From: Acidimicrobiales bacterium
GTDB lineage: Bacteria > Actinomycetota > Acidimicrobiia > Acidimicrobiales > Iamiaceae
Direction of reading: 5' to 3'
Assembly (NCBI GenBank): GCA_035630295.1
Contig: DASQKY010000050.1
Span: 1 to 64,000, forward strand
DNA length: 64,000 nucleotides
A program made the translations under genes and the position numbers. Below the pieces are notes generated by a model, which saw only the letters and a list, made by a program, of their open reading frames with translations, was not told the origin of the DNA and searched no databases. This document shows, one piece after another, positions 12,128 through 20,944 of the stretch; position 1 is the first letter of the stretch; the number at the start of each line of letters is the position of its first letter.

Positions 12128-12790
12128 ATGCGCCGCGAACGGACCACGGAGCGGCCCCGCCCGGCCCCCTCCCCCGGCCCCGAGCCGCCGCGCTCCGCCG
12201 CCCTGTTCGGGCGCCAGGTCATGCTCCGCCCCCTGGTGCTGTCGGACTTCGGGACGTGGAGCGAGGTGCGCGAGCGGTGCCAGGACTGGCTCCTGAAGTG
12301 GGAGCCCAGCCGCCAGGTCGGCGCCCCCGACCCCACCGTCGACCGCGACGCCTTCGGGGTGCGGTGCGCGGCCCGGCAGCGGGAGCGGGCCCTGGGCACG
12401 GGCCACGGCTTCGGCATCTTCCACGAGGGCCGCTTCTGCGGCGAGATCAACCTCAACACCATCCAGCGGGGCCCGTTCCAGAACGCGTACGTCGGCTACT
12501 GGATCGACGAGGCGGTGGCCGGCCGGGGGCTCATGCCCGAGGCGGTGGTGGTCCTGGCCCGCTACGCATTCGAGGAGCTGGGCCTGCACCGGCTCCAGAT
12601 CTCGGTCATCCCCCGCAACCGGGCCAGCCGCCGGGTGCCGGAGAAGCTGGGCTTCCGCGACGAGGGGGTGGCCCAGCGCTACCTGGAGATCAACGGCGAG
12701 TGGGAGGACCACATCCGCTACGCCCTCACCTCCGAGGAGTGGGACGAGCGGGGCGAGGAGCTGGAGATGGCCTGGTTGGCACCCCGCTGA
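12128..12790 (+). CDS. GNAT acetyltransferase, RimJ/RimL-like
   Basis: A 220-residue acetyl-CoA-dependent N-acetyltransferase of the type acting on protein N-termini such as ribosomal S5. After a proline-rich N-terminus, the GNAT fold runs from about 35 to 210: VMLRPLVLSDFGTWSEVR, then NAYVGYWIDEAVAGRGLMPE (acetyl-CoA loop), ELGLHRLQISVIPRNRASR and KLGFRDEGVAQRYLEING, all typical of RimJ. The ATG at 12128 was preferred to one at 12092 because the extra residues look non-coding. The substrate is inferred from the family. Confidence 0.85.
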   Translation: MRRERTTERPRPAPSPGPEPPRSAALFGRQVMLRPLVLSDFGTWSEVRERCQDWLLKWEPSRQVGAPDPTVDRDAFGVRCAARQRERALGTGHGFGIFHEGRFCGEINLNTIQRGPFQNAYVGYWIDEAVAGRGLMPEAVVVLARYAFEELGLHRLQISVIPRNRASRRVPEKLGFRDEGVAQRYLEINGEWEDHIRYALTSEEWDERGEELEMAWLAPR

Positions 12791-12796
12791 GGCGGG

Positions 12797-13843
12797 TCAG
12801 GCCGGGTCGCCGTCGCGGGCCACGGCGGGGGAGTGGCGGAAGAACTGCTCCACGTCCTCCTCGTAGCGGTACTCCGAGTCGCGGTCGCCCACCGTCTTGC
12901 GGAGCCGCACGGCCTGGATGAAGGCGTCGGCCGCCCCGGCCGAGGTGTGGCGGTAGGTGAAGCCGGCCTCCTTGAGGCGCCGGTTGTCGATGCCCCGCCC
13001 GTAGCGCAGCAGGTCGAGCAGCTCGGGGGGGATGTCGACGCCCAGGCGGCGCAGGGGCTCGGCGGCCAGGTTGGTGGCCACGAAGGGCAGCGGGATGGTG
13101 GGCTTGCCGCAGATGCGGGCCGTCTCGCTCCACGGCAGCAGCCCGTCGCCGGCCACGTTGTAGATGCCGGAGCGGCCCTCGCCGATGGCGAAGAGCAGCG
13201 AGCGCACCACGTCGTCCTCGTGGACGAGCTGGAACCCGGGGTCGAAGCCGAGCACCGAGGGCACCGCCGGCAGTCGCAGGGCCTTGCTGAACGGCGTGCT
13301 GAGGCGGGGCCCGAGCACGTTGCAGAACCGCAGCAGGGTGACCTCGACGTGGGGGTTGTCGATGGCGAAGTCCCGGACGTAGCCCTCGACCTCCAGCAGG
13401 CTGCGCTCGATGCGGGTGCGGGGGGTGGCCTTGCGGCTCATGGTCTCGGTGAACCACCGGGGGTCCCGGGGGGTGGCCCCGTAGACCAGGGCCGAGGACT
13501 TGACCACCACGTTGCGCACCGTGCTGCCGGCCGCCGAGGCCGCCGCGAACAGGTTCATGGTGCCGATGACGTTGGTCTCGTGGAGCTGGCGGCCCGAGAC
13601 CTGGGTGCTGTCCACCACCAGGAAGGTGTGGACGATGGTGTCGACCCGGGTGGCCGACACGATGCGGGACAGGATCGAGTAGTTCTCGTCGGAGCGGACG
13701 TACTCGGTGCGCTCCAGGTGGACCTTCGGCTCCTCGGTGTCGAGGCCGATCACCACCTCCACGTCGGGGTCGCGCTCGAGGGCCTGGGCCAGGCGGCCGC
13801 CCCAGAACGTGCCCAGGCCGGTGACCAGGACGCGCCGTCCCAT
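12797..13843 (-). CDS. NAD-dependent epimerase/dehydratase family (SDR) protein
   Basis: A 348-residue extended short-chain dehydrogenase. The Rossmann motif VLVTGLGTFWGGRLA at residues 5-19 is a variant of TGxxGxxG. Then follow HTFLVVDS, HETNVIGTMNLFAAASAAG and KSSALVYGATPRDPRWF with a serine and a tyrosine, but no standard YxxxK is obvious. It lies 6 bases downstream of the acyltransferase gene on the same strand. This pairing resembles the mycobacterial Rv0501 (galE2)-Rv0502 arrangement, so a lipid or envelope role is likely. The substrate is unknown. Confidence 0.8.
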   Translation of the reverse strand: MGRRVLVTGLGTFWGGRLAQALERDPDVEVVIGLDTEEPKVHLERTEYVRSDENYSILSRIVSATRVDTIVHTFLVVDSTQVSGRQLHETNVIGTMNLFAAASAAGSTVRNVVVKSSALVYGATPRDPRWFTETMSRKATPRTRIERSLLEVEGYVRDFAIDNPHVEVTLLRFCNVLGPRLSTPFSKALRLPAVPSVLGFDPGFQLVHEDDVVRSLLFAIGEGRSGIYNVAGDGLLPWSETARICGKPTIPLPFVATNLAAEPLRRLGVDIPPELLDLLRYGRGIDNRRLKEAGFTYRHTSAGAADAFIQAVRLRKTVGDRDSEYRYEEDVEQFFRHSPAVARDGDPA

Positions 13844-13849
13844 CGCCGC

Positions 13850-14722
13850 CTACCCGAACCAGACCGAGCGGCGCTGCTGGAGCATGTCGTACAGCGCGGC
13901 CTGGATGCTCTGGCGGATCTCCTCCGAGGCGTCCATGATCCGGCTCCGCGAGTAGCGGTCCTGGTCCGGGGGGACGTCGAAGGTGACCGGCTCCAGCACC
14001 CGGATCTTGAACTTGGCCGGGAAGTAGGCCAGGGCGCCCAGCGGCCCCAGGGCCAGCATGTTGGCGGTGATGGGGAAGTAGGGCAGGCCCAGGGCCTTGG
14101 CCACCGCCGGTACCCGGGCCACGGTGGGCATCGACTCCTCCGCCCCGACCACGGCGATGGGCACCACCGGGACGCCGGCCCGCATGGCGATCTCCACGAA
14201 GCCGCCCCGGCCGAAGCGCCGGAGCCGGTAGCGCTCCTGGTAGGTCTTGGCCGGGCCCTTGGTGCCCTCGGGGAAGACCAGGGCCAGCTGGCGCTGCTCC
14301 CGCAGCAGCCGGTAGGCGTTGTCGGGCTGGGCCACCACCCCGCCGTTGCGGGCCCACAGGGTGCCGACCACGGGGACCGACTTGAAGAAGTGGTCGGCCA
14401 GGCCGTACACGGGCCGGCCCATCTCGGTCTCGATGCCGTGCATGATGGCCGGGGCGTCGGAGGGCACGGCGGCGGCGTGGTTGGCCACCAGCAGGGCCCC
14501 GCCGTCGGCCGGGATGCGGTCCATGTGCTCCCACTCGACCCGGAACCACCGCTCGTAGACGGGGGCGTAGAGGCGGCGGGCCAGCTCCCGCATGTGCTCG
14601 CTGCGGCCCCACTCGTCGACGTCGCTGCGCCGGGGGTCGGGCAGGGGCTCGGGCTCCTCGGCGGGCCGGGGCAGCGAGACCGGCACCAGGGCGGTGGAGC
14701 GCTCCTGCGTGGGCCGGGCCAT
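13850..14722 (-). CDS. Lysophospholipid acyltransferase (PlsC-like)
   Basis: A 290-residue glycerolipid acyltransferase. The catalytic HX4D-type motif appears in the variant NHAAAVPSDAP (about residue 80). Later blocks are LVFPEGTKGPAKTY (substrate-binding FPEG), GFVEIAMRAGVPVVPIAVVG and the C-terminal SIQAALYDMLQQRR. The upstream frame is open to 15187, but ATG 14722 is the likely start: a minus-strand TACCAT (14734-14729) lies 6 bases before it. It probably transfers an acyl chain in membrane lipid synthesis, together with the adjacent SDR. Confidence 0.85.
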   Translation of the reverse strand: MARPTQERSTALVPVSLPRPAEEPEPLPDPRRSDVDEWGRSEHMRELARRLYAPVYERWFRVEWEHMDRIPADGGALLVANHAAAVPSDAPAIMHGIETEMGRPVYGLADHFFKSVPVVGTLWARNGGVVAQPDNAYRLLREQRQLALVFPEGTKGPAKTYQERYRLRRFGRGGFVEIAMRAGVPVVPIAVVGAEESMPTVARVPAVAKALGLPYFPITANMLALGPLGALAYFPAKFKIRVLEPVTFDVPPDQDRYSRSRIMDASEEIRQSIQAALYDMLQQRRSVWFG

Positions 14723-14728
14723 CCGCCG

Positions 14729-14734
14729 ATGGTA
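14729..14734 (-). promoter_or_regulatory. Putative -10 element TACCAT (minus strand)
   Basis: Minus-strand TACCAT with 6 bases before the ATG at 14722, giving a leaderless start for the acyltransferase-SDR operon. Confidence 0.45.
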
Positions 14735-14840
14735 CCGGCCGGTCGCCGAGACGTCGCCAGGGGAGGGTCCGCCGCCGGGCCGGAGCCCCTGGTCCTGGTG
14801 GCTCGAGACGGGTGCATAGGCCGTCGATGGCGTCCGTCGC

Positions 14841-14857
14841 CCGAACCGCCGGTTCGG
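14841..14857. promoter_or_regulatory. 17-bp perfect palindrome, possible operator
   Basis: CCGAACCG-C-CGGTTCGG has 8-bp arms around a single centre base. It lies in the 175-bp gap between the nuclease and acyltransferase genes, about 110 bases upstream of the acyltransferase promoter. No T-run follows on either strand, so an operator is at least as likely as a terminator. The binding protein is unknown. Confidence 0.4.
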
Positions 14858-14897
14858 ACCTGTCACCGCTGTCTCCTGGGCCGGGCGGGCCAGGGGG

Positions 14898-15872
14898 TCA
14901 GGCGTCCCAGTGGGCGGCGGTGTCGGCGGGGGCGTCGAGGTGGGCCCGCCCCACATCGCACTGCTCCAGCAGGGGACACCAGCGGCAGCCCCCCGACGGG
15001 CGCCGCACCGGCTCGTCACCCCCGAAGCGGAGGCCGACGATGCGCTCGACGCCGTCCACGGTGCGGGCCACCGCGGTGGCCAGCATGTCCTCCGTGACCT
15101 CCTCGACGTGGAGCTCGCCGGACTCGAGGTACGAGGTGGCCACGGCCCGGGGTGGCGTCCCGATGCGGAGGGTCTCGACCAGGGCATAGAAGCGCAGGTC
15201 GTCGCGGTGGTGGAGGGCGAAGCGCCCCGTCTTGAGGTCGACGATGACCTTGCGGGCGGTGAGGCCGTCGGGGTGGCCCAGGGAGATGTCGACCTTGCCG
15301 TTCAAGGAGATGCGGCGGCCCAGCAGGTCCTGGCGGACCGAGGCCTCGGTGACCGGTCGCCAGCTCCTCTCCAGGGTGGGCCAGATCTCGTCGAAGGCGG
15401 CCACCTTGGCGATGGCCGCCGACCGGACCTCGGCCCGGTCGTCCTCGTCGCAACGCTCCAGCCAGTCGCCCATCCACCGCTCGGAGCCGGAAAGGCGCTC
15501 GAGGGCCCGGTCCACCAGGTCCCCGGGGTCACGGGGTCGGGCGCCGTGGATGCTGAGCTCGATGGCCTTGTGGGCCACGGAGCCGATGACCACGGGGACC
15601 GAGGGCGTGAACCCGGCCTCGTCCTCTGCCTGCCAGCGGGCCTCGCACCCGTGCACGCCGGCCAGGGCCCGCTTGTTGACGAACAGCGTGGTCCCGTCGG
15701 GGATGGCGGTGGCGGGGCCCGAGAGCTCCCCCTCCAGGAGGGCCCGCAACCGGTCCCGCAGATCGGCGGGGAAGGTGGGCCGGTCAGCCGGGGCGGCGCT
15801 CAGTCGGGCCAGGGTGTCGCTCTGGGCCGGGGTGAGGGCGGGGACCTCGGGCAGCGGGACGGGGTCGGCCAC
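14898..15872 (-). CDS. RecB-like PD-(D/E)XK nuclease with Fe-S cysteines
   Basis: A 324-residue single-domain nuclease of the Cas4/AddB-like group. Catalytic core: GSVAHKAIELSIHG, then KVDISLG and KVIVDLKTGRFALHH (D...DxK). One cysteine near the N-terminal third (VHGCEARW) and three near the end (CRWCPLLEQC) match the four-cysteine 4Fe-4S site of this group. Of the two adjacent GTG codons (15875, 15872) the second lies 6 bases after a minus-strand TAGCCT (15884-15879) and is preferred. No CRISPR or cas genes are nearby, so a general DNA-repair role is more likely. Confidence 0.8.
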   Translation of the reverse strand: MADPVPLPEVPALTPAQSDTLARLSAAPADRPTFPADLRDRLRALLEGELSGPATAIPDGTTLFVNKRALAGVHGCEARWQAEDEAGFTPSVPVVIGSVAHKAIELSIHGARPRDPGDLVDRALERLSGSERWMGDWLERCDEDDRAEVRSAAIAKVAAFDEIWPTLERSWRPVTEASVRQDLLGRRISLNGKVDISLGHPDGLTARKVIVDLKTGRFALHHRDDLRFYALVETLRIGTPPRAVATSYLESGELHVEEVTEDMLATAVARTVDGVERIVGLRFGGDEPVRRPSGGCRWCPLLEQCDVGRAHLDAPADTAAHWDA

Positions 15873-15926
15873 CACCGGAGGCTACGGGCCGGTCCGCTGT
15901 CGCGGGGGGTCTTCATGATGGGTCCC

Positions 15927-16247
15927 ATGGATGCCACCGCCGTGCACTTCGCCACCGCCGCCCGGCTGATCGGCGAGGCGGCCCGGGCCCGGGGCCTGGT
16001 GGTGCCGGCCTTCCGTTGCCCGCCCCGGTTGCCGGGGGCGGCCCGGACGTTGCGGCGGTGGTCGGGTGGGGGGGCCACGGTGTCGGTCGAGGTGCGGGGC
16101 CGGCCCCGCGAGGCGGTGGTGGCCGACATGGTCGAGGGGGTGGTGGTGGTCAACGGGGTGGAGGGCGCCGATGCCACCCGGTTGCGCACCGCGCTGTGGG
16201 AGTCGGTGCTGGCCGGGCCCGAGCGCGAGGAGGTGGTGGCCGCCTGA
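15927..16247 (+). CDS. Hypothetical protein
   Basis: A 106-residue protein with no family I recognise. Composition is A, R and V rich with a run of predicted beta strands in the middle (ATVSVEVRGRPREAVVADMV, then EGVVVVNGVEG). It ends 25 bases before the THUMP methyltransferase start. ATG codons at 15915, 15918 and 15927 share the frame; 15927 is taken because it follows a GGGTCC stretch, but the choice is weak. Its location suggests a small accessory protein; no function is claimed. Confidence 0.6.
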   Translation: MDATAVHFATAARLIGEAARARGLVVPAFRCPPRLPGAARTLRRWSGGGATVSVEVRGRPREAVVADMVEGVVVVNGVEGADATRLRTALWESVLAGPEREEVVAA

Positions 16248-16255
16248 GTGCCATG

Positions 16256-16261
16256 TAGCGT
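16256..16261 (+). promoter_or_regulatory. Putative -10 element TAGCGT
   Basis: TAGCGT, the same hexamer as before DUF501 and tRNA-Leu, located 11 bases before the ATG at 16273. Confidence 0.4.
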
Positions 16262-16272
16262 CGCCCTCTCCC

Positions 16273-17415
16273 ATGGCGCCGTCCCGTTCTCCCCGTCCCG
16301 ATCGGGCCGCCGCCGTGGTGGTGTGCGTCCCCGGCCTGGAGGATGTGGTGGCCGCCGAGCTCTCCGCCCTGGGCATCACCAACCGCCCGGCCGGGGCCGG
16401 CGCCCTGGCCGCCCGCATGACCGACCGGCAGCTCTACCTGGCCAACGTGGCCCTGGCCTCGGCCACCCGCGTCCTGGTCGAGGCGGGGGAGGTCACGGCC
16501 CGCAGCTTCGCCGCCCTGGAGGACCGGGTGGCCGCGGTCGACCTGGGGCCGTGGGTGGCCCCGGGTGTGGCGGTGCGGTTTCGGATCTCCAGCCACCGTT
16601 CCCGCCTGGTCCACACCGGAGCGGTCGAGGAGCGCCTGCGGCGGGTGTGGCGCCTCGGCCCGGCGCCGGCGCCCGACGTGGAGGCCGCGCTGGTGGTGGT
16701 GCGCATCGACCGCGACCGGTTCTCGTTCCGGGTCGACTCCTCGGGGGCGCCCCTGCACCACCGGGGGTGGCGGGGACCGGCGGCCAAGGCCCCCCTGCGG
16801 GAGACGGTGGCCGCCGCCGTCCTCACCGCCTCGGGGTGGCAGCCGGGCCAGCCCCTGGTCGACCCGTTCTGCGGCTCGGGCACCCTGCCCATCGAGGCCG
16901 GCCGCCGGGCCGCGGGCCTGGCGCCCGGTGGGTCCCGGTCCTTCGCCTTCACCCGCTGGCCGTCGTTCGCCCCTGGCACCTGGGCCTCGGTCCAGGCCGC
17001 GGCTCGGCCCCCGGACGACCCGCCCACTCCGGTGGCGCCCCTGGTGGCCCGCGACCGGGACGCCGGGGCGGTGGCGGCCACGGCCGAGAACGCCGAGCGG
17101 GCCGGGGTGGCGAGCCTGGTCACCGTGGAGCACGGCGCGGTGTCGGCCGCCGCTCCGCCGGAGTGCGCCGACCCGGGGTGGATCGTGGCCAACCCGCCGT
17201 GGGGGGGCCGGCTCCAAGGAGGCGGGGACCTCCGCGACCTCTACGCCCGGCTGGGCCAGGTGGCCCGGGAGCGGTTCCCGGGCTGGGGCGTGGCCCTGCT
17301 GATGGCCGACCCCCGGTTGGCCGCGGCCACCGGGCTGCCGGGGCAGGTGCGCCTGCGGACCCGGGCCGGGCCCACGCCGGTGTCGCTGGTGGTCACCGCC
17401 CCCGGCGCGGCCTGA
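16273..17415 (+). CDS. THUMP-domain class I RNA methyltransferase
   Basis: A 380-residue SAM-dependent methyltransferase predicted to modify guanine in tRNA or 23S rRNA (RlmL/TrmN-like). The N-terminal 150 residues fit a THUMP-type RNA-binding region (VVCVPGLEDVVAAELSALG). They are followed by RGWRGPAAKAPLRETVAAA, the SAM motif LVDPFCGSGTLPIEA (about residues 196-210) and the catalytic NPPWGGR (about 310). The exact target base cannot be told from sequence. Confidence 0.87.
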   Translation: MAPSRSPRPDRAAAVVVCVPGLEDVVAAELSALGITNRPAGAGALAARMTDRQLYLANVALASATRVLVEAGEVTARSFAALEDRVAAVDLGPWVAPGVAVRFRISSHRSRLVHTGAVEERLRRVWRLGPAPAPDVEAALVVVRIDRDRFSFRVDSSGAPLHHRGWRGPAAKAPLRETVAAAVLTASGWQPGQPLVDPFCGSGTLPIEAGRRAAGLAPGGSRSFAFTRWPSFAPGTWASVQAAARPPDDPPTPVAPLVARDRDAGAVAATAENAERAGVASLVTVEHGAVSAAAPPECADPGWIVANPPWGGRLQGGGDLRDLYARLGQVARERFPGWGVALLMADPRLAAATGLPGQVRLRTRAGPTPVSLVVTAPGAA

Positions 17416-17435
17416 GGGTCAACCAGCCGGTCGGG

Positions 17436-18977
17436 TCAGAAGCGCCACTGGCCCGCCATGGTGGTGGGCCGGGGGGCGTAGCCCATCCGCTCGAAGTGGC
17501 CCTGGTGGAGGGCGATCTCGAAGCTGTGAGGGTCGGCCGTCCAGGCCGCCCCCTCGGCCACCGGTCCCCGGCACGGGGCCGACGCCGCAGCGATGTCCAC
17601 GTCGAGGTCGATGTCCAGGTCCTTGGTGGGCGTGGTGACCAGGGTGGCGCCCAGGTTGAGGGCGTGGCGGTCCCGCTGGGTCAGGAACCAGGTGTCGCTC
17701 TCGGTGCCGGGTCCCTCGGGTGGGGCGCCGAGGAAGCGCCACTCCAGGAACCGCAGCACGGAGGTGTGGTCGTAGAGGCGGTGGTCGAGCGAGCCGGGCT
17801 GGGCGAAGGGCGAGGCCACCACGGTGGGCACCCGGAACCCGGCTTGGCCGAAGTCTTCGGCGTCGTCATCGCTGGCTCGGTCGTCCTGGAAGTGGGGCAG
17901 GGCGGCGTGGTCGAAGAAGCCGCCCCACTCGTCGTAGGTGAGGACGAACAGGCCCGACTCCCAGTGGGGGGAGCGGGCGAAGGCCGCGAACACGTCCCGG
18001 ACGAAGGCCTCGCCGGAGCGGATGTCGCCGTGGGGGTGGTTGTCGGTGCGGGTCTCTTCCAGGAAGCCGGGGTCCACGAAGCTCACCGCGGGCAGGGTGC
18101 CGTCCTCGCAGCGGGAGAAGTAGTCGTCGACCGAGGAGGTGATGCCCCCCAGCCGGCTCCCCCACAGAGCGGTGACCGGGAGGTCGGAGTAGAAGTAGCG
18201 GGCGTCGACCCCGGCCGCGGCCAGGCGCTCCCAGATGGTGTCCCAGGCGAAGCCGTCGCCGCTGGTGGCGAAGTCGTTGCTCTTGTTGCCGCCGGACTGG
18301 GCGGAGTGCAGGTACTCGCGGTTGGGGTAGGTGGGCCCCAGCACCGAGGAGAAGTGGTGGTCGCACACGCTGAAGCGACGGGCCAGCTGGCTGGTGAAGG
18401 GCAGGTCGTCGCCGAGGTAGTAGCCGAGAGCGAAGATGTCGTTGCCGCTCCCCTCGGCCAGGAAACCGCCGTCGCGCTGGGCCCGGCCCGACACCCAGCC
18501 GTGGCCGGGGTCGGGGTGCCCGCAACCTCGCCACGGGTTGCCGTCGGCCAACACGGTGCTCATGTGGTCGGTGATGACCCCCTTGCCGGCGGTGTCGACG
18601 TAGCGCTGGCCCAGGTAGCCGGCGATGGCGAACTCGCCGTAGGCGCGCTTGCCCGCCTCCAGCCAGGCGTCGTCGGTCGACAACCAACCCAGCCAATGGT
18701 CGAAGGAGCGGTTCTCCATCATCATCACCACCACGTGGTCGATGGGGGAGCTGGAGGCCGGCCCGTTGAGGATGGAGTCGGCCGGGACGATGGTCGGCCC
18801 GGTGGGGTGATAGGCCGACACCTCGGGCTGCCTGGTGGTGCTCTTGGGCGGTCGGGTGGTCGTCGAGCTGGGCGGAGCCGAGGCGCCGTCGTCGTCGGAG
18901 CAGGCACCCAGCACCCCGCCGGCCACCAGGGCGCCCCCGGCCAGCCCCGCTTGGCGGAGGAACGTGCGTCGATCCAT
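17436..18977 (-). CDS. Tat-exported phosphoesterase (phospholipase C / acid phosphatase family)
   Basis: A 513-residue exported hydrolase of the non-haemolytic phospholipase C superfamily. The N-terminus has a twin-arginine signal (DRRTFLRQAGLAGG) running into a lipobox-like LGAC. Family motifs: IDHVVVMMMENRSFDHWLG (metal site), GCGHPDPGHGW, LTYDEWGGFFDH and VPTVVASPFA. ATG 18977 is used because AGAGGGGG lies at the right distance; an in-frame TTG at 18986 would put it too close. It probably cleaves phospholipids or phosphate esters outside the membrane. Confidence 0.88.
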   Translation of the reverse strand: MDRRTFLRQAGLAGGALVAGGVLGACSDDDGASAPPSSTTTRPPKSTTRQPEVSAYHPTGPTIVPADSILNGPASSSPIDHVVVMMMENRSFDHWLGWLSTDDAWLEAGKRAYGEFAIAGYLGQRYVDTAGKGVITDHMSTVLADGNPWRGCGHPDPGHGWVSGRAQRDGGFLAEGSGNDIFALGYYLGDDLPFTSQLARRFSVCDHHFSSVLGPTYPNREYLHSAQSGGNKSNDFATSGDGFAWDTIWERLAAAGVDARYFYSDLPVTALWGSRLGGITSSVDDYFSRCEDGTLPAVSFVDPGFLEETRTDNHPHGDIRSGEAFVRDVFAAFARSPHWESGLFVLTYDEWGGFFDHAALPHFQDDRASDDDAEDFGQAGFRVPTVVASPFAQPGSLDHRLYDHTSVLRFLEWRFLGAPPEGPGTESDTWFLTQRDRHALNLGATLVTTPTKDLDIDLDVDIAAASAPCRGPVAEGAAWTADPHSFEIALHQGHFERMGYAPRPTTMAGQWRF

Positions 18978-19073
18978 GTGGGCCAACCCCCTCTGGTGGA
19001 ACCGCGGCGCAACCTACCCGCCGGCCGTCGGGGCAGTGGGTCACGTCCGTCCTGAGCGCCCTCCGGGCATGTT

Positions 19074-19091
19074 CTTGACCACCCGGTCAAG
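19074..19091. promoter_or_regulatory. Inverted repeat CTTGACC-ACCC-GGTCAAG, probable operator
   Basis: Perfect 7-bp arms separated by 4 bases, placed just upstream of a plausible -10 TATCCT (19112-19117) of the amidohydrolase gene. The form is typical of TetR-type operators in actinobacteria. No regulator gene is adjacent, so it would act in trans. Confidence 0.5.
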
Positions 19092-19146
19092 CGGGAGATC
19101 CCGGACCGTCGTATCCTGCGGGGACACCGGACCGGAGGTCGGAGCG

Positions 19147-20910
19147 ATGCTGGACGTGGTCATCAGGGGCGGCACGGTCATCGACGGCACGGGGGTGCCG
19201 GGCGTCACCGGTGACGTGGGCGTGCGGGACGGGCGGATCGTGTCCGTGGGCCGCGTCGACGAGGCCGCCCGCCGGGAGGTGGACGCCGACGGATGCCTGG
19301 TGACGCCGGGCTTCGTGGACGTCCACACCCACTACGACGGCCAGGTCACCTGGGACGACGCCCTGGAGCCGTCGGCCACCAACGGCGTGACGTCGGTCGT
19401 CATGGGCAACTGCGGGGTCGGCTTCGCCCCGGTGCGCCCCGGCGACACCGACGCCCTCATCGACCTGATGGAGGGGGTGGAGGACATCCCCGGCTCGGCC
19501 CTCCACGTGGGCATGCCCTGGGGCACCTGGGAGTCCTTCGCCGACTACCTCGACCTGCTCGACGGCCGGGAGTACGCCCTCGACGTGGGCACCCAGCTAC
19601 CCCACGGGTCGCTGCGCTTCTACGTCATGGGGGAGCGGGGGGCGGCCAACGAGGACGCCACCGCCGAGGACCTGGAGCAGATGACGGCCCTGGTGCAGCA
19701 GGCCCTGGAGGCCGGGGCGCTCGGGGTGTCCACGTCCCGGACCATCGGCCACCGGTCCGTGTCGGGCCGGCCCGTCCCCGGCACCTTCGCGGCCGAGGAC
19801 GAGCTGCTGGCCCTGGCCCGGGGCATGCGGTCGGCCGGCAGCGGGGTGTTCGAGGCCATCGTGGCCGGCACCATCGGCCGCCTGGACGGGCTGGGGGGCG
19901 AGAAGGCCACCCCTCTGGAGGAGGTGCCCCTGCTGGAGGCGGTGTCGACGGCCAGCGGCCGGCCGGTGACCTTCACCGTGGCCCAGCTGTTCGAGGACCC
20001 GGGCCACTGGCGCCGGGTGCTCGACGCCGCGGCCGAGGCCAACGGGCGGGGGGCCCGCCTCCACCCGCAGATCATCCCCCGGTCGGTCACCATCATGACC
20101 AACCTCGACACCTACCACCTGTTCCGGGGCCGGCCCACCTACGAGAAGGTGGCCGACCTGCCGCTGGCCGAGCGGGTGGCGGAGATGCGCCGGCCCGAGG
20201 TGCGCGACGCCATCCTGGCCGAGCGGCCGGCGGCCGGGGCCCGGCCCGACCTTTCGGACAACCTGACCGCACTGTTCTCGGTGGCCCTGCCGTTGACGTT
20301 CCCGCTGGTCGAGCCGGTGGACTACGAGCCGCCGTTGGACGCCTCGGTGACGGCCCGGGCCTTCGCCCTGGGGGTCGACCCCGAGGCCCACATGTACGAC
20401 CTGCTCTTGGCCGACGAGGGACGGACCTTCTACGCCGTGCTGGGCTCCAACTACGTCGGGGGATCGCTGGAGGTGTGCCGGGACATGCTGCTGGCGCCGC
20501 ACACCGTCACCGGCCTGTCCGATGCCGGGGCCCACGTGAACCTCATCTCTGACTGCTCGGCCAGCACCTTCCACCTGACCCATTGGGGCCGGGACCGGAC
20601 GAGGGGTGAGCGGGTGCCGGTGGAGCACCTGGTGGCCAAGCTGACCAGCGGCAACGCCCGGCTCTACGGCCTGGACGACCGGGGGGTCATCGCCCCCGGG
20701 CTGCGGGCCGACCTGAACGTCATCGACCATGAGGGCCTGTCCATCAGCGCCCCGTTCCTCCGCCACGACCTGCCCACCGGGGCCAGCCGCATCCTCCAGC
20801 CGGCCCGGGGCTACGTGGCCACCCTGGTGGCCGGCGAGGTGACGCGGGAGGCCGACACCGACACCGGCGCCCGCCCCGGCCGCCTCATCCGCGGCCCCCG
20901 AGCCGCCTGA
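19147..20910 (+). CDS. Amidohydrolase, N-acyl-D-amino-acid deacylase family
   Basis: A 587-residue metal-dependent hydrolase of the D-aminoacylase/dihydroorotase superfamily. Seen: [16 protein letters not shown] at the N-terminus, the HxH metal motif in [17 protein letters not shown] (about residues 56-72), [20 protein letters not shown], and a late [14 protein letters not shown] containing an Asp-His pair. It ends with the composite beta domain of urease-like hydrolases ([15 protein letters not shown]). Start ATG 19147 has GGAGG 9 bases upstream. Many proteins of this type act on N-acyl amino acids or other amides; the substrate is not determined. Confidence 0.88.
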   Translation: MLDVVIRGGTVIDGTGVPGVTGDVGVRDGRIVSVGRVDEAARREVDADGCLVTPGFVDVHTHYDGQVTWDDALEPSATNGVTSVVMGNCGVGFAPVRPGDTDALIDLMEGVEDIPGSALHVGMPWGTWESFADYLDLLDGREYALDVGTQLPHGSLRFYVMGERGAANEDATAEDLEQMTALVQQALEAGALGVSTSRTIGHRSVSGRPVPGTFAAEDELLALARGMRSAGSGVFEAIVAGTIGRLDGLGGEKATPLEEVPLLEAVSTASGRPVTFTVAQLFEDPGHWRRVLDAAAEANGRGARLHPQIIPRSVTIMTNLDTYHLFRGRPTYEKVADLPLAERVAEMRRPEVRDAILAERPAAGARPDLSDNLTALFSVALPLTFPLVEPVDYEPPLDASVTARAFALGVDPEAHMYDLLLADEGRTFYAVLGSNYVGGSLEVCRDMLLAPHTVTGLSDAGAHVNLISDCSASTFHLTHWGRDRTRGERVPVEHLVAKLTSGNARLYGLDDRGVIAPGLRADLNVIDHEGLSISAPFLRHDLPTGASRILQPARGYVATLVAGEVTREADTDTGARPGRLIRGPRAA

Positions 20911-20944
20911 CCCGGCCGGCTGCGACGCGGGAGGGCCCCAGGAC

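Noticed and set aside
10933-12462. 509-codon minus-strand frame across ppx
   Set aside because: Antisense shadow; the plus strand has Ppx phosphate-binding motifs.
14898-15872. Cas4 of a CRISPR system
   Set aside because: The nuclease has a Cas4-like Fe-S and PD-(D/E)XK layout, but no cas genes or repeat array are in the window; the stand-alone repair nuclease is the simpler call.
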